A DNA stretch of 64,000 nucleotides, from positions 1 through 64,000 of the forward strand of contig NZ_KB892022.1 in assembly GCF_000373645.1 (NCBI RefSeq), in the 5' to 3' direction. Within the stretch, counting starts at the first letter, position 1, and each line of letters begins with the position of its first letter. The notes below the pieces were generated by a model. It was not told where the DNA came from and searched no databases. It saw only the letters and a list, made by a program, of their open reading frames with translations. Shown in pieces: positions 50,362 through 58,394 of the stretch. The DNA comes from Streptomyces sp. ATexAB-D23 (GTDB lineage: Bacteria > Actinomycetota > Actinomycetes > Streptomycetales > Streptomycetaceae). The position numbers and the translations under genes are program-made.

Positions 50362-51509
50362 CGCCCCCGGACCCGATGTCCGTGGTGATCGTCGCCGGAC
50401 TGCACGGCGACGCCCGGCGCGAGACGGTCGAACGACTGCTGCGCGAGGTGCCCGGCGGCGTCGCCCTGCACCACGACCTGTCCGCGGGCCCGGCGGGCAC
50501 CGTACGCCGCAGCGTGCGCGACGCCCACGGCGAGACGGCCTCAGGCGACACGCCCCTGGTCAACGACTGCGCCTGCTGCGCGCTGCGCGAGGACCTCGTG
50601 CCCGAGCTGGTGCGCCTGGCCGAGGACGGCACGACCCGGCTCGCGGTCGTGGAACTGTGGGACTCCGTCGAGCCCCGCTCCATGGCCGAGGTCGTCGCCG
50701 CCCACGGCCACGGCGTCTTCCGGCTCACCAACGTGGTGACCGCCGTGGACCCGGCGCTCGTCCTGCCCTGCCTGTCCAACGGCGACGACCTCGCCGAGGC
50801 CGGTCTCGCCGCGGCCGTCACGGACCGGCGCACGATCGGCGACACCTTCGCACGGCAGCTGGAGTACGCCCCCGTACTCGCCGTCACCGACAGCCCCGGC
50901 ACCGGCCCGGACGATCTCGCGCTGCTGCGCCAGCTCCACCCCACCGCGACCCGGATTCCCGTCCGCTCCGGCCGTCTGGCCGCGGCGGCGACGGCGGGGT
51001 TCGACGTGGCGGCAGCGGCGGCCGCACAGCATCCGGCCTGCGCCCGGCTCCCCCACGACTGCGACGCGCACGGGGTCGGCACGCTCGTGTGGCAGCGCCG
51101 CCGGCCCTTCCACGCCGGCCGGCTCTACGAGGCGCTGGAAGACCTGTGCTGCGCGGCGGCCCGGAGCCGCGGACGGTTCTGGCTCGCCGACCGGCCCGAC
51201 TCCCTGCTCGCCTGGGACGCGGCGGGCGGCGCGCTGTGCGTGGAGAACGCGGGACCGTGGATGGCCTCGCTGCCGGACGCCGCCTGGGAGCTGATGCCCG
51301 CCGAACGCCGTACCGCCGCCGCGCTGGACTGGCACCCCGAACACGGCGACCGCTGCCAGCACCTCGTCTTCACCTCACCGGGACTCGACCGGGCACGGCT
51401 GCTCGCACTGCTCGACGCCTGCCTGCTCACCGACGACGAGCTGACGTCCGGGCCCGACGCCTGGTCGCGGCCCACCGGTTTCGACCACCTGCTCGACCCG
51501 GCCGTCTGA
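50358..51509 (+). CDS. COG0523 (CobW/YciC-like) zinc-starvation protein with degenerate GTPase motifs
   Basis: A 383-residue member of the COG0523 family, whose Zur-controlled members are proposed zinc metallochaperones. The diagnostic CxCC is present (NDCACCALREDL), and the C-terminal CobW_C domain is clear (LVWQRRRPFHAGRLYEAL, HRCQHLVFT-like end). The nucleotide site is poor: the Walker A position reads VAGLHGDARRETVERLL without GKS/T, and the NKxD position reads VTDSPGTGPDDLALL. It may bind zinc without GTP turnover. Translation is coupled to L31. Confidence 0.86.
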   Translation: MTPPDPMSVVIVAGLHGDARRETVERLLREVPGGVALHHDLSAGPAGTVRRSVRDAHGETASGDTPLVNDCACCALREDLVPELVRLAEDGTTRLAVVELWDSVEPRSMAEVVAAHGHGVFRLTNVVTAVDPALVLPCLSNGDDLAEAGLAAAVTDRRTIGDTFARQLEYAPVLAVTDSPGTGPDDLALLRQLHPTATRIPVRSGRLAAAATAGFDVAAAAAAQHPACARLPHDCDAHGVGTLVWQRRRPFHAGRLYEALEDLCCAAARSRGRFWLADRPDSLLAWDAAGGALCVENAGPWMASLPDAAWELMPAERRTAAALDWHPEHGDRCQHLVFTSPGLDRARLLALLDACLLTDDELTSGPDAWSRPTGFDHLLDPAV

Positions 51510-51558
51510 CATCCCCTCTTCCATTCCTCCGTTCCTCCCCTCGAAAGGCCCGACCGTC

Positions 51559-51729
51559 ATGGCAGTCCCCAAACGCAAGATGTCCCGCAGCAACACCCGT
51601 CACCGCCGCGCCCAGTGGCGGGCCGACACCCCGGCGCTGGTCCCCGTCACCGTCGACGGCGCCACCCACCTGGTCCCGCAGCACCTGCGCAAGGCGTACG
51701 AGCGCGGCCTGCTCCGGCCGAAGAGCTGA
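51559..51729 (+). CDS. rpmF: 50S ribosomal protein L32, zinc-independent paralogue
   Basis: A 56-residue L32: MAVPKRKMSRSNTRHRRAQW then ALVPVTVDGATHLVPQHLRK. The four cysteines of the zinc-ribbon L32 are absent. It is the last gene of the zinc-starvation set, 49 bp after the COG0523 gene, with GAAAGG upstream of the ATG. Confidence 0.93.
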   Translation: MAVPKRKMSRSNTRHRRAQWRADTPALVPVTVDGATHLVPQHLRKAYERGLLRPKS

Positions 51730-51793
51730 AGATCCCCGCCATGGTTCCGGCATGATCAAGGCCATCCGATCCTTGGGGACTTGGGGAGCCGAC

Positions 51794-52597
51794 ATGCCGT
51801 GGCGTGAACACCTGCTCGTACGGGACGACACCCGGATCGCCTGCCGTGAGCGGGGCGGACCCGGCCAACCCGTGGTGCTGCTGCACGGGTTGGCCGGGCA
51901 CGGGGGCGAATGGGACGCGCTGGCCGAGCTGCTGGCCCCCACCCACCGCGTCGTCACGGTGGACCAGCGCGGACACGGCGCCTCCGAACGCCACCCGCAC
52001 GACGTCTCCCGCGCCGCGTACATCGCGGACGTCATCGCCGTCATCGACCACTTCGCCCTGGACCGCCCCGTCCTGGTCGGCCAGTCCATGGGCGGCCACA
52101 CCGCGATGCTCACCGCCGCCGCGCACCCCGGCCGCATCGGCGCGCTGGCCCTCGTGGAAGCCGGCTGCGGCGGCCCGAACCCGGGCCTCCCCGCGCATAT
52201 CGGCAACTGGCTGGACTCATGGCCGACGCCGTTCCCCTCCCCCGAGGCGGCGGCAGCCTTCTTCGGCGGCGGCAGCCTCGGCGCGGGCTGGGCGGCGGGC
52301 CTGGAACAGCGCGCCGACGGCTGGTGGCCCCGCTTCGACCGGGACGTCCTGGTCCGCTCACTGGCGGAGAACGCCCAGCGCTCCTTCCACGACGCGTGGA
52401 CCCGCGTCACGTGCCCCACCCTGCTCGTCCTGGCCCGGTCCGGCTTCCTCCCCGCCGACGAGGTCACCGAGATGCTCCGCCTGCGCCCCGAAACCAGGGC
52501 CGTCAGCATCCCCGGCACGGGACACGACGTACACCTGGAGGCGCCGGAGGCGCTGTACGGGGCGCTGGCGGGTTACTTGGCGGAGGCCGTCCGGTAG
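51794..52597 (+). CDS. Alpha/beta-fold hydrolase
   Basis: A 267-residue hydrolase: oxyanion segment VVLLHGLAGHGGEWDALAEL, nucleophile elbow LVGQSMGGHTAMLTAA, Asp near LLVLARSGFLPADEVTEML (unclear) and His in IPGTGHDVHLEAPEAL. ATG 51794 has GGGGAG upstream; an in-frame ATG 42 bp earlier does not. Its function cannot be assigned, and whether it belongs to the RiPP cluster to the right is open; a 258-bp gap argues against it. Confidence 0.84.
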   Translation: MPWREHLLVRDDTRIACRERGGPGQPVVLLHGLAGHGGEWDALAELLAPTHRVVTVDQRGHGASERHPHDVSRAAYIADVIAVIDHFALDRPVLVGQSMGGHTAMLTAAAHPGRIGALALVEAGCGGPNPGLPAHIGNWLDSWPTPFPSPEAAAAFFGGGSLGAGWAAGLEQRADGWWPRFDRDVLVRSLAENAQRSFHDAWTRVTCPTLLVLARSGFLPADEVTEMLRLRPETRAVSIPGTGHDVHLEAPEALYGALAGYLAEAVR

Positions 52598-52855
52598 CAG
52601 GCACCAGGGCGTCGACGTCTCCGGCCTCTGTTCCGGGGCTGGTTCAACGACGCACGGTCCGGCCGGCGCATTCGGCCGATCCTATGCACCGCCGTCGCGC
52701 GCGCGTCGACTCCTCACCTGCGGAAAGTGATCAATGTCATCAAAGCCGTGACGCATGTCAGCCGGGCTCCCCCTGCCGTTGTCCGGTCACCCGGCGGCGA
52801 CGCAGGATCGGCGGCGGCTCGCCCCGACCGCCCCGATCACGGCAGGTGACACGGT

Positions 52856-54022
52856 TTGAACCTGGATACCGAACCCGCTGCAATTCCGGCCCGTGCCCCT
52901 GGCATCACCACCGGAGTCCGGCTCTTCACGCGAGGGGGCATCCATCCCCAGTGGCTGGCGAACGCCGTCCTGCCCGCCGTCCGGGCGCTCGACGAGGAGC
53001 TGAACGCCCCGGTGCTGTATCTGCGGCGGGGCTGGCTGCACGGCCCCCATGTGGACCTGGTGGCCCGGCCGGCCGGGGGTGAGGCGGGGGCCGTGCTGCC
53101 CTGGGACGACATCGCGGCGAAGCTGGACGCCGGGCCGCTGGTCCCTGAGGAGCAGCTGAGCGAGGAGGACTACCTCGTCCGCGCACGGGAGTTCGGCAGG
53201 CTGGAGCGGGTCGAGCCGCCCTATCTGCCGATGCGCCCGCACGGCCGGCTCGAATGGCTGGACGCCACGCGGACCGCCACCTGGCCCGAACCGCTGAACG
53301 CCCTGTGCGATCTGGCGCTGACCCGGATCAACCGGCCCCTGACGGCGGCCGTCGCGGAGGCCGCCTCGGGCGCGGGCACCCTGCCCACCCGGGTGGCGGA
53401 GGCGATGGTCGCGCTGGCGGCGTCCCACCACTCCGGTATCCCGTTCGGGGTGTTCTCGCTGCGCAGTCACGCCGAGGCGTTCCTCTCCTGGGCGGCGCCC
53501 CGCAAGGACGTGCGGCCGGTCTTCGCCCGCCGTCTCGCGGGTGACGCACCGCTGCTGCGGGCCCTGGTCGAGCAGACCCTGGCGGACACCGGTGGCCCCT
53601 CGGCGGCCCGTTGGCGTCAGGCGTTCGGCTACTGCATGGGGGTCTTCGACTCGGCCGTCGCGCAGGAGACGCTGACCCTGCGGACACTGGAGGAACGGGA
53701 GGGCGGCTTCGACCGGCGCACCATGGGACCGCCCGGCCAGGAGGACGTCACCGGCCACCGGGGCAGCGACTTCCACACCGCGGTGAACGCCTCCGGGGCC
53801 GTGGCCGGCACCACCGACTGGTTCGCGTCCTACCGCCTGTTGATCAACCTGTTCTACCAGCAGCTGCTGCTGCTGGACGTGTCCCCGATGCACCGCTACT
53901 ACCTGTGCTACGCCATCGCGGAGACCGTGGACGAGGTGCTGGGCGAATCCTGGAGCGACCGCCTGGCCCGGACGGCACAGGCCCGGACGGCCACTGGCCG
54001 GACTGCCGGGACCGTCGCGTGA
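52856..54022 (+). CDS. Divergent SpaB_C-type protein, probable thiopeptide pyridine synthase
   Basis: A 388-residue protein of the lantibiotic-dehydratase C-terminal superfamily (TIGR03891/PF14028). The family start is visible as YLRRGWLHGPHVDLVA, and the C-terminal helix as NLFYQQLLLLDVSPMHRYYL. It lacks the RYGG and HNRLG motifs of the canonical elimination protein found at 61921, so by exclusion it is assigned as the TbtD/LazC-like enzyme that joins two dehydroalanines into the central pyridine. TTG 52856 follows AGGTGA by 7 nt; an in-frame stop at 52847 leaves no longer start. It overlaps the next gene by 4 bp (GTGA). Confidence 0.72.
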   Translation: MNLDTEPAAIPARAPGITTGVRLFTRGGIHPQWLANAVLPAVRALDEELNAPVLYLRRGWLHGPHVDLVARPAGGEAGAVLPWDDIAAKLDAGPLVPEEQLSEEDYLVRAREFGRLERVEPPYLPMRPHGRLEWLDATRTATWPEPLNALCDLALTRINRPLTAAVAEAASGAGTLPTRVAEAMVALAASHHSGIPFGVFSLRSHAEAFLSWAAPRKDVRPVFARRLAGDAPLLRALVEQTLADTGGPSAARWRQAFGYCMGVFDSAVAQETLTLRTLEEREGGFDRRTMGPPGQEDVTGHRGSDFHTAVNASGAVAGTTDWFASYRLLINLFYQQLLLLDVSPMHRYYLCYAIAETVDEVLGESWSDRLARTAQARTATGRTAGTVA

Positions 54023-56586
54023 GGCCCGGGACGACGGGCGAGGACGCCCCCGCCGCTGAACCGCTCTGGATGCTGCGCGTCAACCCGCTGCCCAGGGCGC
54101 GGCTCGCGGACCCCGTACTGGCCGCGCTGCTGGACGAGGTGTGCGCCGCGGAGAACGAGGTCGAGGCCGCAGCGGAGGTCTGCTCGGCGCAGCTGCACCA
54201 GCTGATCGGCGCCACCGCCGACCCCGGCGGGCGCGGCCCCCTGATCGCACTGCGCCGGGACATCCACAACGACCGCGCCCCGCGCACCGGGGACGAGCCG
54301 GTGCCCGCGGTGGCCCGCTGGCGGGCGGCCCGCTCCGAGCGGGACGCGCTGCGCGAGGCGCTGGACCGGGAGTATCCGCAGGCCGCCGACCGGGAGCGGA
54401 AGCGGCTGGCGGGGCTCCTCGCCGATGACGACCTCAGGCGTTCGCTCGCCCTGGTCGCACCGGAGGTGGCCGCCGGCGCCGACCGCTACCGCGCCGCCCT
54501 GGAGGGCGGGGGGAAGCTGTCCGCCCGGCTGCGCAAGTCCGAACGCGGCCTGGTCCAGTACGTCACCCGCGCCATGATCCGCACCAGCCCGCTCTCCCGG
54601 TTCACCGCGGTCGGGCTGGCCCGCCCCGGGCCACGGGGCGTCGCGCTCGACGACGTGGCCCCCGACGGCGCGGTCCCGGTCGTCGGGCTGGACCGGATCA
54701 TGCTGCACTACGTCCTCGGCGGACTCAGGTACGAGGCCGAACCGGGGCGGGCGGTGCGGCCGGAGGACTGGGTGCAGCTGCCGCCGACCTCCGAATTCGG
54801 GCCGGGGCGCGAGAAGCTGATGTTCCTTCAGCCCTCCGGGGGCCTCATCCGCCGGCTCTCCACCTCGGTCGCGGGGCCGGTGCGTCCGATGCTGAACGCC
54901 GTCGCCCTGGGCGCCCGGCAGGTGTCCGCCGTCGCGGCCGAGGTGGCCGGGGAGTTCGGCTGCCCGGCCGAGGACGCGCTGACCGCGGTGCGGGGGGCCG
55001 TGCGTGCGGGAATCCTCTGCCTGAGCGACGGCCCCGAGGACGGCGACCTGCCCTTCCGTACGGCGCTCGACCGCCCCGGCCTGCCCAGCGCCCCGCTCCT
55101 GGCGGAGGTGAACGGGCTGCTCCCGGAGGTCGCCGCCGCCCCGGCCGAGCGGCGGACCGCCGTGCTCACCCGGCTGCGCGGCACGCTCGCCGACCTCAGC
55201 AACCGCGCCGCCCGGCCCGCGCAGGTCCTGGTGGAGGAGGACTACGTACTGCCGTCCCTGACGGTGGACACCGCCCCCTGGCACGGCGCCCTGGACGACA
55301 TGGCGGCGGTGGTGGAACTCCTGTCGGTCTTCGACCGGCTGCACGACATCCGCGCGGTGCTCTCCGCGATCTTCGTGGAGTGGTACGGGGCGGGGGCCGA
55401 GGTGCCGCTCGCCGAGCACGCCGAACGGATCGCCGCCGAGGTCTACCGGCGGGGCGGTTCGCTGGACGGCGAGATCCCCCAGGACGGCGGCCCGGCCGAC
55501 GGCTCCCTCGGCCGGCTGCACCGACTGCGGGTGGACGTCCTGGCCCGGATGCGGAGCAGGCTCACGGACGCGGGCCCCGACGCCCGGGACGTGGTCCTGA
55601 CCGCGCGGGAGGCCCGCGGCCTGGTCGCCGCGCTCCCGGACCGCTTCCGCCAGGACCCGTTGGCCTACGGCGTCCTGGTGCAGCCCTGGCGTGACCGGCT
55701 GATCTACAACGACGCGTACGCCGGGCACGGCATGCTCTACGGCCGGTTCCTCGGCGCCGACCGCGAGCTGGGCGGCCCGGCCCTGCCGTATCTGGCACAG
55801 CGGCTGCGGCGGCAGTACGGGGCGGACGGCCGCCGGGTCGCCGAGGACCTCGGGCTGCACCGGCTGAACGTCAACGCGCACGCCCGGGTGCTGCCCCACG
55901 GCATCGACGCGGACGGCTGGTTCACGCTGCGCCTCGCCCACGATCCGGCCACCGACGCGCTGTGCGTCCGTGACGCCGAGGGCCGCGACCTGCGGGTGCT
56001 GACCCTGGGCAGCGGCCACCCCGAGTTCCTGCCCGCCCCGGTGCGTATCGCGGCGTGGCTGGTCAGCGGCGGCCGGCTGATGGAGGACTTCGTCGGCGAC
56101 TGGCTCGCGTCGGCGGGCGGTTCGGGTGACGCCACCCGGGTCTGCCCCCGCGTCTCGGTGGGGCGGGCGGTGCTGGCCAGGCGGCGCTGGTACGGCGGGA
56201 AGGAACTGGCCGAAGCGGTCACGGCCGGCCGGGAGGAGACCGACCGGCTGCGGGCGCTCGCCCGCTGGCGCGCCCGGCACGGCGCACCCGCCGAAGTGGT
56301 CCTCAAGACACCGCTGGAGGACACCTACGGAACGGAGGCGCTCCAGGCCGCCGCCGCGCTCGGCTTCGGCGCCGAGGAACACCGGCAGCGGCAGAAGCCG
56401 CAGTACACCGACCTGGAGAGCGCCGTGAGCGTACGGGTGCTGCCCCGGCTGATGGAACGGCGGAGCCCCGGCTATCTGGAAGAGGCCCTGCCCACCGTGG
56501 CGGACTCCCGGCACGCGGCGGAATGGGTGGTCGAGATCGCCCGGACCGCCGGTGCTCCCTTCACCTACGGAGGAAAGACCGCATGA
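54019..56586 (+). CDS. LanB-type tRNA-dependent glutamylation enzyme (dehydratase N-terminal half)
   Basis: An 855-residue Lant_dehydr_N protein (TbtB/LazB type) that activates Ser/Thr of a precursor peptide by glutamylation from Glu-tRNA. Recognisable parts: RGLVQYVTRAMIRTSPLSRF, LNAVALGARQVSAVAAEVAG, RDRLIYNDAYAGHGMLYGRF, LPHGIDADGWFTLRL, RRWYGGKELAEAV. It ends without the elimination domain, which is encoded separately at 61921. GTG overlaps the previous stop; ATGA overlaps the next gene. Confidence 0.88.
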   Translation: MRPGTTGEDAPAAEPLWMLRVNPLPRARLADPVLAALLDEVCAAENEVEAAAEVCSAQLHQLIGATADPGGRGPLIALRRDIHNDRAPRTGDEPVPAVARWRAARSERDALREALDREYPQAADRERKRLAGLLADDDLRRSLALVAPEVAAGADRYRAALEGGGKLSARLRKSERGLVQYVTRAMIRTSPLSRFTAVGLARPGPRGVALDDVAPDGAVPVVGLDRIMLHYVLGGLRYEAEPGRAVRPEDWVQLPPTSEFGPGREKLMFLQPSGGLIRRLSTSVAGPVRPMLNAVALGARQVSAVAAEVAGEFGCPAEDALTAVRGAVRAGILCLSDGPEDGDLPFRTALDRPGLPSAPLLAEVNGLLPEVAAAPAERRTAVLTRLRGTLADLSNRAARPAQVLVEEDYVLPSLTVDTAPWHGALDDMAAVVELLSVFDRLHDIRAVLSAIFVEWYGAGAEVPLAEHAERIAAEVYRRGGSLDGEIPQDGGPADGSLGRLHRLRVDVLARMRSRLTDAGPDARDVVLTAREARGLVAALPDRFRQDPLAYGVLVQPWRDRLIYNDAYAGHGMLYGRFLGADRELGGPALPYLAQRLRRQYGADGRRVAEDLGLHRLNVNAHARVLPHGIDADGWFTLRLAHDPATDALCVRDAEGRDLRVLTLGSGHPEFLPAPVRIAAWLVSGGRLMEDFVGDWLASAGGSGDATRVCPRVSVGRAVLARRRWYGGKELAEAVTAGREETDRLRALARWRARHGAPAEVVLKTPLEDTYGTEALQAAAALGFGAEEHRQRQKPQYTDLESAVSVRVLPRLMERRSPGYLEEALPTVADSRHAAEWVVEIARTAGAPFTYGGKTA

Positions 56587-58394
56587 CGATGAGGTCACGG
56601 CCGTATCTGCACTATGCACCCGTCACGGGAGGCGTCTACTTCAGTGGGCCGCGCACCCAGTTCGTGATTCTGGGTCCGAAGGTGCTGCTCACCGTCGCGG
56701 ATGTCTGCGTCCCGCTGCTGGAGACGGGCGCGACGGAGGACGAGCTGGTGGCGGCCCTCGGCTCGGAGCGGGCCAGGCCCGCCGTGCGCAGGCTGACCGA
56801 CGAACTGCGCGCCCGCGACCTGCTGCTGGACACGGAGCGGTTCACCGCCGCCGCACCGGACGAGGAGACCCGGGAGCGCTTCGGTGAGGCGCTCGCCCAT
56901 CTGGAGGCGTTCAGCGACGACCCGTACGCCGCCTTCGGCGCGCTGCGCGCCGCCCGGGTCCTGCTGCACGGGCCCTGCGCGGCCGTGCTGCCCGCGGCCC
57001 GTGGGCTGGCGCGGGCCGGTGCGGGCCGGCTGGTGCTCGCCCCCACCGACCCGCAGGACGCGGTGGCCACCGCACGGCGGCTGGGCGCGAAGCTGCTCAC
57101 GGAAGGCGTGGACGGTCTGGACGTGAGCGATGTGGACGCGGTGATCTGGTGCGCCGAGGGCCCCGGTGTCGCGGAGGCCGCCGCCCGGCTGCTGGGGCTC
57201 CGCGACGGTGTGCCGCTGGTCCCGGTGCGGCTCGGACCGACCGCTCTGGCCGGCCCGGTGGTGACCGGCGGGTCCGGCGCGCACACCGCCGACGCGCTGG
57301 CGGCCCGTGCCGAGGACTGGGCCGCTGCCCGGGAGACCGGGCCCGCGCCCCGGCCCGGCGCGGACGCGCTGGCGGGGGCCCTGGCCGGGCAGTTGGTGTT
57401 CGAGGTGCTGGCCGGCGTCGGCACGGCGGGCGGCGCGCATGTCGTGCACGGGGAGGACCTGTCGGCGGACATGCTGCGCACCGCGGCGGGTGCCGCCGCC
57501 CCGGAGCCCGCCCCGGCTCCGGCTTCGGCTCCGGCTCCGGCGGAGAGCGGGAACGCTCCGGTGACGGACCCGGCGCTGCAAGGCGTCGTCGCCCCGCTCT
57601 CGGCGCCCTGGACCGGGCTGTTCGAACTGGCCGAGGGCGGCGACCTGCCGCAGCTGCCGCTGGCGCTGCGCGAGGCGGGGCTGCCCGGCCGGAAGGGGGC
57701 CGAGGTCATCGGCTGGGCCAGGGACCAGCAGGGTGCCACCGTCGCGGTCGCCCTGGAGGCCCTGCGCCGACTGGCCGTCCCGGAAGGCGGTCCGGCGGTG
57801 GGCGCCGCCGGGATCACCGAGGACCAGTGGCTGCTGGACGGCGCCCTCAGGCTGCTGACCGAGCGCGCCGCGCCGAGTGAGCGGCCGGACCCCGTACGCC
57901 TGCTGCCCGGCACCGAGGTGGTGCGGCGCGCTCTGGCCGAGGAGCACGGACTCCCGGTCGTGGTGCGGCTGCTGGAGATACCGGGGATCGGCTGGCCGCT
58001 GGCGCGGGCGGTGCACGCCGAGACCGGCGAAGTGTACGGACACGGCTGGGGCCCGACCGGGGAGGAGGCCGCGCACGGCTGCCTCGGTACGGTCCTCGCC
58101 GGCCGCATCGCGGCCGGGTTGCGGCCCGGTGCCGAGGTCGCGGCCGTGCACACCGGGGCCCTGCGGACGGCCGGTCCCGAAGCCCTGGCGCGGCTGCGCG
58201 CGGAGATCGCCGCCCGCGCGGCGGCGGGCCTCCTCCCCGGGGAGCCCGTGGGGACACCGCTGCGGTCCGACCCGGTGCTCGGCACCCTGCCCGTCTTCTT
58301 CGGCCCGGTCGCGCTCAGCCCTGTCCCGAGCCCCGTCCCCCCGGCTTCCCCCGAAGCCCCGGCGCACGCCGAGGAGCCCGCACATGCCCGGTGA
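56583..58394 (+). CDS. E1-like (Ocin-ThiF) partner protein of the azoline cyclodehydratase
   Basis: A 603-residue protein of the TOMM E1-like/ocin-ThiF group (TbtF/LazD type). The N-terminal ~90 residues (RPYLHYAPVTGGVYFSGPRT, VLLTVADVCVPLLETGATED) resemble the winged-helix recognition element that binds the leader peptide; then a Rossmann-like part (RLVLAPTDPQDAVATARRLG, DAVIWCAEGPGVAEAAARLL). A Pro/Ala repeat (EPAPAPASAPAPAESG) separates the C-terminal domain. It delivers the precursor to the YcaO enzyme that follows, with an 11-bp overlap. Confidence 0.82.
   Translation: MTMRSRPYLHYAPVTGGVYFSGPRTQFVILGPKVLLTVADVCVPLLETGATEDELVAALGSERARPAVRRLTDELRARDLLLDTERFTAAAPDEETRERFGEALAHLEAFSDDPYAAFGALRAARVLLHGPCAAVLPAARGLARAGAGRLVLAPTDPQDAVATARRLGAKLLTEGVDGLDVSDVDAVIWCAEGPGVAEAAARLLGLRDGVPLVPVRLGPTALAGPVVTGGSGAHTADALAARAEDWAAARETGPAPRPGADALAGALAGQLVFEVLAGVGTAGGAHVVHGEDLSADMLRTAAGAAAPEPAPAPASAPAPAESGNAPVTDPALQGVVAPLSAPWTGLFELAEGGDLPQLPLALREAGLPGRKGAEVIGWARDQQGATVAVALEALRRLAVPEGGPAVGAAGITEDQWLLDGALRLLTERAAPSERPDPVRLLPGTEVVRRALAEEHGLPVVVRLLEIPGIGWPLARAVHAETGEVYGHGWGPTGEEAAHGCLGTVLAGRIAAGLRPGAEVAAVHTGALRTAGPEALARLRAEIAARAAAGLLPGEPVGTPLRSDPVLGTLPVFFGPVALSPVPSPVPPASPEAPAHAEEPAHAR

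Noticed and set aside
52598..52855. Small ORFs before the thiopeptide operon (34 codons from about 52756 on plus; 24 codons on minus) as precursor peptides
   Set aside because: Neither has a Cys/Ser/Thr-rich C-terminal core or a recognisable leader. The plus-strand one ends at the start of the next gene and is more likely spacer.
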